Source of the DNA: Pseudomonadota bacterium
GTDB taxonomy: Bacteria > Pseudomonadota > Alphaproteobacteria > Rhizobiales > Beijerinckiaceae
Direction of reading: 5' to 3'
DNA length: 5,345 nt
Assembly (NCBI GenBank): GCA_021780015.1
Contig: JAJXZN010000300.1
Location: 1-5,345, forward strand
The translations under genes and the position numbers were made by a program. Shown piece by piece: positions 1 through 5,345 of this stretch. Under the pieces are notes generated by a model. That model did not search any database, was not told the origin of the DNA, and worked only from the letters and a program-made list of their open reading frames with translations. Numbering within the stretch: position 1 is the stretch's first letter; each line of letters begins with the position of its first letter.

Positions 1-34
1 AGGTTAACACTGGCTCTCCCCGGTCCCGGCCGGC

Positions 35-41
35 GGAGGAG
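35..41 (+). promoter_or_regulatory. Shine-Dalgarno sequence of the 56-codon gene
   Basis: GGAGGAG lies 11 bases before the ATG at 53, a strong match to the 16S rRNA 3' end with slightly long spacing. It is the main reason for treating the short frame as a gene and for choosing this ATG over the internal ATGs at codons 19 and 31. Confidence 0.5.
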
Positions 42-52
42 CCCGATCCATT

Positions 53-223
53 ATGCCACGAATTCGCACCCATCGCCCATCACGCCACGCCGCGGCGCTC
101 GCACAGATGTTTCGCGCGCTTGCCGCTGGCGCCGCATTCGCGATGCTTTTGGTTTGGACGTTGCGGGAGAGCCCTGCCGGGGCGGCCCCAGCGCCGGCGG
201 CGCAGATCATCGCCGATCGCTGA
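53..223 (+). CDS. Small single-pass membrane or secreted protein, unknown function (56 aa)
   Basis: I do not recognise this protein. The frame runs ATG to TGA and encodes 56 residues. The N-terminus is basic (five Arg and two His within the first 12 residues). It is followed by a hydrophobic stretch at about residues 20-37, including AAFAMLLVW, and then a short Ala/Pro-rich tail ending in an Ile-Ile-Ala-Asp-Arg motif. This is the layout of a type II signal anchor, or of a signal peptide with very little mature protein, since an Ala-rich cleavage-like site (PAGAAPA) follows the hydrophobic part. A GGAGGAG ribosome site supports the start. Its stop lies 5 bp from the stop of the convergent M15 peptidase gene, and the frame fits the free space exactly. 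Nothing ties it functionally to the cell-wall genes. It could also be a chance frame in GC-rich DNA. Confidence is moderate because there is no homology evidence. Confidence 0.5.
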   Translation: MPRIRTHRPSRHAAALAQMFRALAAGAAFAMLLVWTLRESPAGAAPAPAAQIIADR

Positions 224-228
224 GCGGG

Positions 229-1836
229 CTAGTCGCCGGACTTGTTGTCCACCAGGGCGACCGGACCTTCCTGGCTTTGACTGCCGAAATGATCGGCCGG
301 GAGCGTCGTTGCCACGCGGCTGAAGCGGGTCGAGTAACCGACCGACACGCGGTCGATCAGGGCAGCCGTTTCGACCCGCGCGGCGCTGCGCAGGCCGGTG
401 ATCGTCGGCCCGAAAATGGTTGCGCTGGCGAGTTCGGCGATATCCGTTGCCCCCGTCAGGCTGCGGAAATTCGAACCGTCGAGCCGCGCCGGGAGAATAA
501 CGACGGTATGGGCCGCCGTTCTCGGCTCCCCCGGTGCCGCCTGGCGATCATGCGCCGCCGACCGCAAACCCTCCATCTGCGCCACAGGGGCATAGGCGAG
601 AGCTTGCTCCGGCACGCCATAGGCCCGTGACAGGCCCTGCCGCGGCCGCCCGTCGTCGGGACCTTGCGTGATAATGCCGGGAAGTTGGGGGGCCCCGGTC
701 TCCGCCTCGGCGACGATCGTCGGATCGGGCTTGACGGGCGCGGGCGCGGATATGGCGGCGAGTTGCAGCGTCGGCCGTTCGGGCGGCAGCGGGACGTCGG
801 CCGTGGCCATCAGATCGACCGGGCGCTGCGGCGGCAAGGGCATATCGACGGCGGGCTCCGCCACCGTTTCGGCGGCCGTCTCCGCCGCTGCGGCGCTCGG
901 ATGGTCCGGAATGCTGCCCGTCGCGTCGGCCTGCATTCCCGGTTCGGATGCCGCGGGGGCTTGGGCGGCCGCGACCTGCGTCGGCTGCGGCGCCGGCGCG
1001 GCCGGCTGCTGTGCCGTCGCATTATCCTCGTCGTCGCCGCTGTTGCCCTTGCCAAAAAGCCAGGCGAAGAACGCCCCGATGCCCGAATTCTGCGCCGGCG
1101 GCAGGCTCGCGACCGAGGTGCCGTTGGCCGCGAGCTCGGCGCGCGCTTCCTCGTAGCCCGGCAATGTCCGGCCATCGGAGGCGATGTGGACGGTCTTGCC
1201 GTCCGGGAAGAGCCGCATGAGTTGCGCATAAGTCATGCGCGGCCACATGCGCACCCCGCCGACATCGATATGGACGAAATTGGTGTCGCCATAATAGCCG
1301 ACGCCACCCATTTGCAGGCGGGCGGCGGATTCGCGCAACCGCTCCATCGACAGGCCCGGCATGGTCGAATCCATGGCCCGGCCGAGAATATGCTGCGAAT
1401 GTTCCGCCACCGCGCGTGAACGCCGCCGCAACATCGCGTTGGTCTCCGGCGAGCGATAGCCGCAGAGGACGACGATCCGCTGCGTCGCGCCGGCGCCGCG
1501 ATAGGCTTCCCAGACCGCGTCGAAGAGGCGCGGGTCCATCGTCGTCTCTTCGTTGCGCCGCCAGTCGCGCAGGAACCAATTCAGCTTTTTCAGGACTTCG
1601 GGATCGTAATGGCCGTCGACGCGATAGGTGGCGTCGATCGATTCGCCGGTATGCGCATGATAGAGATAAAGCGTGCGCGTATCGCCGTTGGCGGCGGCGG
1701 ATTCGGTCGAGGCGGGAGCGAGGAGAAGAAGCGAAGAGCCGATGAGGCCGGCGGTCAAAACCTTGGCGGAGATCGAACGGGCTTCGAGGAAGGATTTGAT
1801 CGTGCCGAGCGTCGCGCCGATCAAATTTGCAATCAC
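229..1836 (-). CDS. Secreted M15-family (DUF882, YcbK/MepK-like) zinc peptidase with long C-terminal extension
   Basis: Predicted periplasmic peptidoglycan hydrolase of the Peptidase_M15_2 (DUF882) family. E. coli YcbK (MepK) of this family cleaves mDAP-mDAP cross-links, so an endopeptidase or carboxypeptidase role on L,D-linked peptides is likely but inferred. With the GTG start at 1836 the protein has 535 residues. The N-terminal region holds a hydrophobic segment at about 26-43 with an Ala-rich cleavage-like site (SAAA) near 49. The M15_2 domain covers about 52-216. It includes GYRSPETN (126-133), then SQHILGRAMD with likely zinc ligands His149 and Asp156, and FVHID with the third ligand His189. 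All three are present. E. coli YcbK is under 200 residues, so the rest is an extension: a short aromatic/acidic stretch (256-272), a Pro/Ala/Gln-rich linker (about 276-400) carrying PLPPQRP and PLPPERP, and a more complex tail (about 451-507) ending in TAG. The gene follows the L,D-transpeptidase gene on the same strand after a 413-bp gap. An upstream TTG at 1893 would add 19 residues, but GAGGTGAT directly before the GTG favours the shorter form. Confidence 0.9.
   Translation of the reverse strand: MIANLIGATLGTIKSFLEARSISAKVLTAGLIGSSLLLLAPASTESAAANGDTRTLYLYHAHTGESIDATYRVDGHYDPEVLKKLNWFLRDWRRNEETTMDPRLFDAVWEAYRGAGATQRIVVLCGYRSPETNAMLRRRSRAVAEHSQHILGRAMDSTMPGLSMERLRESAARLQMGGVGYYGDTNFVHIDVGGVRMWPRMTYAQLMRLFPDGKTVHIASDGRTLPGYEEARAELAANGTSVASLPPAQNSGIGAFFAWLFGKGNSGDDEDNATAQQPAAPAPQPTQVAAAQAPAASEPGMQADATGSIPDHPSAAAAETAAETVAEPAVDMPLPPQRPVDLMATADVPLPPERPTLQLAAISAPAPVKPDPTIVAEAETGAPQLPGIITQGPDDGRPRQGLSRAYGVPEQALAYAPVAQMEGLRSAAHDRQAAPGEPRTAAHTVVILPARLDGSNFRSLTGATDIAELASATIFGPTITGLRSAARVETAALIDRVSVGYSTRFSRVATTLPADHFGSQSQEGPVALVDNKSGD
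232..261. terminator. Possible hairpin at the convergent gene ends
   Basis: GTCGCCGGAC (232-241) and GTCC (247-250) plus GGCGAC (256-261) can fold into a ten-pair stem with a 5-base loop and a 5-base bulge. It lies just past the stop of the plus-strand small gene, inside the last codons of the M15 gene. No T-run follows on either strand, so this is at best a weak or factor-assisted termination site. Confidence 0.2.
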
Positions 1837-1844
1837 ATCACCTC
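1837..1844 (-). promoter_or_regulatory. Ribosome binding site deciding the M15 peptidase start
   Basis: Read on the minus strand, GAGGTGAT ends directly before the GTG at 1836-1834 and is an extended match to the 16S anti-Shine-Dalgarno sequence. The GAGG core is only 4 bases from the start, which is close but usable. The alternative TTG at 1893-1891 has only a GGGGA six bases upstream and would add an Arg-rich, Cys-containing N-terminus that does not look like a signal peptide. Confidence 0.45.
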
Positions 1845-1903
1845 TACGCCATCGCGCGCATACTGGGTCCGTGCTGAAGCGCGGTTTTGGCAAAACAAAT
1901 CCC

Positions 1904-1984
1904 CGGTTCTCGGACGCGACGATGAAGCCGCATCTGCTCTTCTCGGGCGTCGCCGCCTATGAACTGCATTTCTACCGAGAACCG
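1904..1984. repeat. 10-bp perfect inverted repeat in the M15 gene leader
   Basis: CGGTTCTCGG at 1904-1913 and its exact complement CCGAGAACCG at 1975-1984 are separated by 61 bp, upstream of the M15 start. The right copy runs directly into the palindrome CGTTAACG (1983-1990). The arms could be two oppositely oriented protein-binding sites or the base of a leader stem. I cannot assign them to a known regulator. Confidence 0.4.
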
Positions 1985-2050
1985 TTAACGTTCCATCGCC
2001 AAAGCGAGGCCGCTACCCCCGTTCCACGGTTGTCCCGCATTCATGACACT

Positions 2051-2079
2051 CTTAAACATTGTCGATGATTGAAGACCAA
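2051..2079 (-). promoter_or_regulatory. Weak candidate promoter for the M15 peptidase gene
   Basis: On the minus strand TTGGTC (-35-like, three of six bases matching TTGACA) and TTTAAG (-10-like, four of six matching TATAAT) are 17 bases apart. If used, the transcript would have a leader of about 200 bases containing the 10-bp inverted repeat. The matches are weak, so this is a tentative placement only. Confidence 0.15.
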
Positions 2080-2120
2080 GTCAGGTAAGCCAGCAAATGT
2101 GGCGAACCTGTGTCGGCGCT

Positions 2121-2130
2121 GAAAGCTTTC
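2121..2130. repeat. 10-bp perfect palindrome GAAAGCTTTC
   Basis: GAAAGCTTTC is a complete palindrome with no spacer in the intergenic region downstream of the transpeptidase gene. It could be a binding site for a dimeric protein, or chance. No second copy was noticed in the window. Confidence 0.3.
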
Positions 2131-2159
2131 TCCGCGCGCTTGATCGCAGTCGGATGCGG

Positions 2160-2182
2160 GAAACGAACGCCGCTTTCGTTTC
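2160..2182. repeat. Hairpin-forming inverted repeat, 8-bp stem
   Basis: GAAACGAA (2160-2167) and TTCGTTTC (2175-2182) are perfect complements around a 7-base loop. The stem is A/T-richer than its surroundings. It lies about 70 bases past the transpeptidase stop on that gene's strand, so it may be part of its 3' untranslated region. It lacks the GC-rich stem and T-run of an intrinsic terminator, so an operator or an RNA 3' structure are alternatives. Confidence 0.4.
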
Positions 2183-2240
2183 ATGTGTGAATCTTCGCTG
2201 ATTCGCAGCGGCGTCGTCAATATCGCGTGCGAGGGGCCAT

Positions 2241-2271
2241 AGCGCGGCCTTAGCCGACAAGGCCGAGCGCT
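2241..2271 (-). terminator. Strong hairpin overlapping the L,D-transpeptidase stop codon
   Basis: AGCGCGGCCTT (2241-2251) can pair with AAGGCC-GA-GCGCT (2259-2271), giving eleven base pairs with a 2-base bulge and a 7-base loop. On the minus strand the TAA stop (2252-2250) sits at the loop edge of this stem. No T-run follows on the minus strand; on the plus strand it is followed only by TTC. It may protect the mRNA 3' end or act as a weak terminator. Part of the pairing could simply come from the coding sequence. Confidence 0.3.
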
Positions 2272-4058
2272 TTCTCGATCCGGTGCTCGTAGCCATAGAC
2301 ATCGCCGCGCAGGATCAAGCGGCCGTCATCGCCCACATAGGCGGTGAAATATTCGATATGGATCGGCAGCGGCGTCGGCAGGAAGACATAGTGTTCCTTG
2401 CCGCCGATCAACCTCTTGATACGGTCCTCCGGCCATTTCGGCCCGAGCAGGGTCTGGGCGAAATCGAAGGGCTGATCGACGCGCACGCAACCATGGCTGA
2501 AGGCGCGTTTCGTCTCGGCGAACAGCCGCCGCTGCGGGGTATCGTGCAGATAGACCGAATATTGGTTGGGGAACATGAATTTGATGCGGCCGAGCGCATT
2601 CTTCTCGCCCGGCGGCTGCCGCACCATCAGACGCCCATGGTAATAGAAGGTCTCGAACCCCATGCGCTGCAGATAATAGGGATCGCGCGCCAGATGCGGC
2701 AGCATTTCCTTGCGCAGGATCGAGGGCGGCACGTTCCAATACGGATTCACGATGAGAAATTTCATCGTGTTGGAAAAGACCGGCGTCGGCGTGTCCGGCT
2801 TGCCGACCACGACCTTGTTTTCCAGAACGAGGTTGCCGTTGAGCACGACGCGCACCTCAAAGTCCGGGATGTTGACATCGATGCGGCTACGGCCGAGGTC
2901 GCGCGGCATCCAGCGCCAGGCTTCCATATTGGCGATAATGTCGTTCTCGATATTTTCTTTCGGCTGCGGCGACAGACTCGCCTGCGTGCGCTGCGTGAGA
3001 ACGCCGGACGGCCGCAGACCGTTCGCCTTCTGAAAGTCCGCGACCGCCGTCGCGACCTGCGTGTCGTAGATCAGATCCGAATCGCTTTGCGTCACGTCGA
3101 GGCCGAGGCGGGCGCGGATCAGCGGCACGCGCGGATCGGTCATGCCGAGTTTCAGCGACGGCCCGGGCGGAATGGCGCGTTCGGAGACGGGATTGTTCTG
3201 GCGGCGCAGCGCGATGAGCTTGGCGCGCAAGGCCAGATAGGGTTTTTGCTGCGGGTTGAAACTTTGCAGAACGTCGCCGCCGTTCATCTCCGCCGCGGCG
3301 ACGGCGCCGAGGATGAGGCCGGGTTCTGCCACATCGGGCTTGGCGCCGATCAGCGGATTGATGTCCTGCGGGTCGATGCGCACCCCGGAAGCCTGCCGCC
3401 CGTAGGCGACGATCTCCTGCGAAAAGGTGATTTCGGCCGTCGCCAGATGATCCGTGTCGCCGGAGAAATCGGCTTGCGGAATATCCGCGAGATTGAGGCC
3501 GTCGTCGCCGGCGAGCGCGAGCCGCGCCTTGATCGGCGTCACTGCTGCGACCGGTTTTGCGTCGGCGACCCAAAGCGGCGCATAATCCCGCGCCGCGTAA
3601 TAGTCGGCGATATCCTTGTGTTCGAGCCAGAGTTCGGCGGCCTGGCGGCCTCTGCCTTGCGGCACCGGCCAGGCATCGAGCGCCTTTTTCACTGCGGCGG
3701 CAAAGCCGGTGAGCGGCGGCTTCTCAGGCCCGTTGGGTGAGGCGCTTTTGGAATCGTTCGGCTGCGCCGTCTTGGCTGCGGCGGGATTGGCTGCAGGCGG
3801 CGTATCGCTTGGCAAGCTGAGCTTGGGCGGCAGGCTTGCCGGCGAATCATCCGGCAACGGCGTTGCCTCTTGCGCCGGAATGGCGCCAGTCACGTCGTCC
3901 GGCACCGCCGGCGCTTTGGCGCTCACCGGCGCGGCGATGATCTGCGCCGGCTGGCGATCGGGCGGCGCCTTATCCGGCGCCTGGGCATGAACCGCAAAGG
4001 GGAGACAGACCGCCAGCACGGCGGCGAAAACGAAACCAAATCGACAGTCGCGGTACAT
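2250..4058 (-). CDS. Secreted L,D-transpeptidase, YcbB/LdtD type, with peptidoglycan-binding domain
   Basis: Predicted periplasmic enzyme that forms 3-3 (mDAP-mDAP) peptidoglycan cross-links using tetrapeptide donors, a reaction resistant to most beta-lactams except carbapenems. It has 602 residues, close to E. coli LdtD (615). A signal peptide covers residues 1-25 (hydrophobic from about 7, cleavage after AVHA). A Pro/Ala/Ser-rich spacer follows to about 115. Residues 120-290 match the position of the scaffold region of YcbB-type enzymes. About 300-362 is a PG_binding_1 domain, and the YkuD catalytic domain lies at about 392-560. Its active-site signature is complete: His505, then 15 residues, then SHGCVRV with catalytic Cys524 and Arg526. 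The segment between about 440 and 500 is the lid insertion typical of LdtD. A short tail follows the catalytic domain. The ATG start is supported by AAGGA five bases upstream. It lies upstream of the M15 peptidase gene on the same strand and 171 bp downstream of the sigma-54 activator gene, so it is probably transcribed from its own promoter. Confidence 0.95.
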   Translation of the reverse strand: MYRDCRFGFVFAAVLAVCLPFAVHAQAPDKAPPDRQPAQIIAAPVSAKAPAVPDDVTGAIPAQEATPLPDDSPASLPPKLSLPSDTPPAANPAAAKTAQPNDSKSASPNGPEKPPLTGFAAAVKKALDAWPVPQGRGRQAAELWLEHKDIADYYAARDYAPLWVADAKPVAAVTPIKARLALAGDDGLNLADIPQADFSGDTDHLATAEITFSQEIVAYGRQASGVRIDPQDINPLIGAKPDVAEPGLILGAVAAAEMNGGDVLQSFNPQQKPYLALRAKLIALRRQNNPVSERAIPPGPSLKLGMTDPRVPLIRARLGLDVTQSDSDLIYDTQVATAVADFQKANGLRPSGVLTQRTQASLSPQPKENIENDIIANMEAWRWMPRDLGRSRIDVNIPDFEVRVVLNGNLVLENKVVVGKPDTPTPVFSNTMKFLIVNPYWNVPPSILRKEMLPHLARDPYYLQRMGFETFYYHGRLMVRQPPGEKNALGRIKFMFPNQYSVYLHDTPQRRLFAETKRAFSHGCVRVDQPFDFAQTLLGPKWPEDRIKRLIGGKEHYVFLPTPLPIHIEYFTAYVGDDGRLILRGDVYGYEHRIEKALGLVG

Positions 4059-4063
4059 GCGCG

Positions 4064-4068
4064 TCCTT
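4064..4068 (-). promoter_or_regulatory. Ribosome binding site of the L,D-transpeptidase gene
   Basis: On the minus strand AAGGA is followed by five bases and then the ATG at 4058-4056. This spacing fits well, and the following residues form a normal signal peptide, so the start is secure. Confidence 0.6.
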
Positions 4069-4090
4069 AACGCCTGAGATCACGATCCGG

Positions 4091-4122
4091 AGCGTAGCAC
4101 GAATAAGTAAATTAAAGCGGCA
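4091..4122 (-). promoter_or_regulatory. Candidate promoter region of the L,D-transpeptidase gene
   Basis: An A/T-rich island (4101-4117, plus-strand GAATAAGTAAATTAAAG) stands out in the GC-rich 171-bp gap. On the minus strand it gives CTTTAA, a spacer of about 16 bases, then TACGCT, which loosely resembles alphaproteobacterial -35 and -10 boxes. The transcript leader would be about 30 bases. The box matches are poor. The A/T-rich context is the stronger argument. Confidence 0.25.
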
Positions 4123-4229
4123 CGCCGATGGAACGTCGCGCACTGGCCGGACAGAATTGCGGTCGAAATTGATGAGCGATCCGAACAATGTCCGCGATTG
4201 CGCCGCCCGTGCGGGCCGACCCTGCGAAC

Positions 4230-5345
4230 TTAGGCCGCGGCATGGCCCTCGTCAGGGTCCTTGTCCATCAAACTCTCGTCATCGGCGTGATGGAATCCGT
4301 ACTCTTTCATCTTGCGATAGAGAGTCGAACGGCCAATGCCGAGCTTGCGCGCCACCGCCGACATTTGTCCGCGATAATAGGCGAGGGCGAATTTGATCGT
4401 CTCGGCTTCGAGATGATCGAGCTGACGCAGATTCCCGGCGCCGTCGAGCAACGGCAGGACGTTCGGATCGCGGACTTCGACGCGGACCACTTCGCGCTCG
4501 GGCCGGGCCGGTCGCACCAGCGACGCGGGTGCGACCGGAATGCGCACATCGAAACCCTCGACCTGCGCGGCGATCTGCGGGAATTCGGTGATGGTGAGTT
4601 CGTCGCTATCGGCAAGGACCACGGCGCGGAAGATGGCATTCTCCAGCTGCCGCACATTGCCGGGCCAGGGATAGGAATTGAGCAGGGCCAGCGCCTCGGC
4701 GCCGATGCCGCGCAGCGGCTTGCCTTCCTCGGCCGCAAAACGCGCCGCAAACCGCCGGGCGAGATCGGCGATGTCTTCGCGCCGCGCGCGCAGCGCCGGG
4801 ACGGTGATGGGAAAGACGTTCAAGCGATAATAGAGGTCTTCGCGGAAGACGCCGCGTTTGACGAGATCGATTAGATCCTGATTCGTCGCCGAAATGATGC
4901 GGACATCGGCCTTGACCGGCCGCTTGGCGCCGACCGGATCGACTTCGCCGTCTTGCAGCGCGCGCAGAAGCTTGACCTGGGCGTCCTGGGGCAGATCGCC
5001 GACTTCGTCGAGAAAGAGCGTGCCGCCGTTGGCCTCGACGAATTTGCCGAGATGCCTCTCCGTGGCGCCGGTGAAGGCGCCCTTCTCATGGCCGAAGAGA
5101 ATCGATTCGACGAGGTTTTCCGGCAGGGCGCCGCAATTGACCGTGACGAAGGGTTTGCTGCGCCGGTCGGAGGCGCCTTGGATCGCCCGGGCGATCACTT
5201 CCTTGCCGACGCCGGATTCGCCTTCGAGCAAAACCGGGATCGTCGATTTCGCCGCGCGCTCGCCGAGCCGGACGACGCGCTCGATGTCTTCGCTCTTGCT
5301 GCGCAGATCCTTGAAGGTCAGCGTGCCGGACGATTGGCGGTTGAG
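4230..5345 (-). CDS. Sigma-54-dependent transcriptional activator (NtrC family), C-terminal part, cut by the window edge
   Basis: Enhancer-binding protein that uses ATP hydrolysis to open promoters held by RNA polymerase-sigma-54. The visible 371 residues start in frame at the window edge; the true start is beyond 5345, so any N-terminal receiver or other sensory domain cannot be seen. The AAA+ domain shows Walker A GESGVGKE (42-49), an intact sigma-54-contacting GAFTGA loop (89-94), Walker B with TLFLDEVGD (109-117), [13 protein letters not shown] (167-179) and the sensor II region [11 protein letters not shown] (227-237). A linker of about 60 residues leads to a Fis-type helix-turn-helix at about 310-350 ([23 protein letters not shown]). 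A short Asp/Glu-rich tail ends at TAA (4232-4230). All motifs needed for activity are present. The target genes and signal are unknown. It precedes the transpeptidase gene on the same strand with a 171-bp gap, which suggests separate transcription. The overall style resembles response-regulator-type activators widespread in Rhizobiales, but the subfamily is not assignable from this part. Confidence 0.93.
   Translation of the reverse strand, partial: LNRQSSGTLTFKDLRSKSEDIERVVRLGERAAKSTIPVLLEGESGVGKEVIARAIQGASDRRSKPFVTVNCGALPENLVESILFGHEKGAFTGATERHLGKFVEANGGTLFLDEVGDLPQDAQVKLLRALQDGEVDPVGAKRPVKADVRIISATNQDLIDLVKRGVFREDLYYRLNVFPITVPALRARREDIADLARRFAARFAAEEGKPLRGIGAEALALLNSYPWPGNVRQLENAIFRAVVLADSDELTITEFPQIAAQVEGFDVRIPVAPASLVRPARPEREVVRVEVRDPNVLPLLDGAGNLRQLDHLEAETIKFALAYYRGQMSAVARKLGIGRSTLYRKMKEYGFHHADDESLMDKDPDEGHAAA

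Larger units (their letters stand above)
1837..2249. other. Intergenic region between the L,D-transpeptidase and M15 genes
   Basis: This 413-bp stretch has no convincing gene. It should hold the M15 promoter and the end of the transpeptidase transcript. Read on the minus strand, the best sigma-70-like candidate is TTGGTC (2079-2074), 17 bases, then TTTAAG (2056-2051), which is a weak match at both boxes. The right half (2121-2240) contains several short inverted repeats listed separately. I saw no -24/-12 sigma-54 element, no tRNA and no riboswitch fold that I can name. Confidence 0.5.

Noticed and set aside
664..1419. Long plus-strand frame opposite the M15 gene
   Set aside because: It is antisense to a well-supported gene, its product is Arg/Gly-rich without recognisable motifs, and such frames are expected opposite GC-rich genes.
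1922..2068. 48-residue plus-strand frame in the intergenic region, beginning at an ATG at 1922
   Set aside because: No Shine-Dalgarno sequence precedes the ATG, codon use loses its GC bias in the second half, and it overlaps the likely promoter/leader of the M15 gene. A remnant of an old gene cannot be excluded.
2081..2302. 73-residue minus-strand frame running from the transpeptidase 3' end into the intergenic region
   Set aside because: It starts inside the transpeptidase gene in another frame, is Arg/Ser/Ala-rich, and lacks a ribosome site or recognisable motif.
2283..3740. 485-codon plus-strand frame opposite the transpeptidase gene
   Set aside because: It lies fully antisense to a gene with signal peptide, PG-binding and YkuD motifs. 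The His/Arg/Asp-rich product shows no domain, and its length is explained by high GC at third positions of the real gene.
4205..4216. GCCCGTGCGGGC palindrome after the activator stop as an intrinsic terminator
   Set aside because: Only four base pairs can form with a real loop and there is no T-run, so it is too weak to call.
4188..4874. 228-codon plus-strand frame opposite the sigma-54 activator gene
   Set aside because: It is antisense to a conserved AAA+ and helix-turn-helix coding region, and its product is not recognisable.
1..5345. CRISPR array, tRNA/rRNA genes, insertion sequence ends or prophage genes
   Set aside because: No regularly spaced repeats, cloverleaf-like sequence, rRNA signature, transposase motifs or flanking target duplications were seen, and base composition is even throughout the coding parts.

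Overview
The window looks like chromosome from a GC-rich alphaproteobacterium, most likely of the Rhizobiales (Hyphomicrobiales). Three things point there: high third-position GC, a periplasmic M15-type peptidase with the long Pro/Ala-rich tail common in that order, and a sigma-54 activator whose sequence style resembles Rhizobiales homologues. The placement rests on recalled family features, not on a database search.

Layout from left to right. (1) 53-223, plus strand: a 56-codon open frame with a good Shine-Dalgarno sequence, predicted to encode a very small single-pass membrane or secreted protein of unknown function. It converges on the next gene with only 5 bp between the stop codons. (2) 229-1836, minus strand: a secreted M15/DUF882 (YcbK/MepK-like) zinc peptidase with a C-terminal extension of about 300 residues. 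(3) 1837-2249: a 413-bp gene-free stretch holding several inverted repeats. (4) 2250-4058, minus strand: a secreted YcbB/LdtD-type L,D-transpeptidase with signal peptide, Pro/Ala-rich linker, scaffold region, peptidoglycan-binding domain and intact YkuD catalytic motif. (5) 4059-4229: a short intergenic region with an A/T-rich island, the likely site of the transpeptidase promoter. (6) 4230-5345, minus strand: the C-terminal part of a sigma-54-dependent activator (AAA+ domain plus Fis-type helix-turn-helix), cut by the window edge.

The two cell-wall enzymes form a coherent pair. The transpeptidase would make mDAP-mDAP (3-3) cross-links in periplasmic peptidoglycan. The M15 protein, if it acts like E. 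coli MepK, would cleave them. The same order, transpeptidase then M15 peptidase on one strand, occurs in E. coli as ycbB (ldtD) and ycbK (mepK). The 413-bp gap here suggests separate promoters or a long leader. The activator is upstream on the same strand, but I saw no convincing sigma-54 promoter in front of either enzyme gene, so a regulatory link is only a guess.

I found no mobile element, CRISPR array, tRNA or rRNA, and no clear sign of a new defence or mobile system. The best leads are the enzyme pairing, the M15 tail, the tiny plus-strand gene and the structured intergenic DNA.
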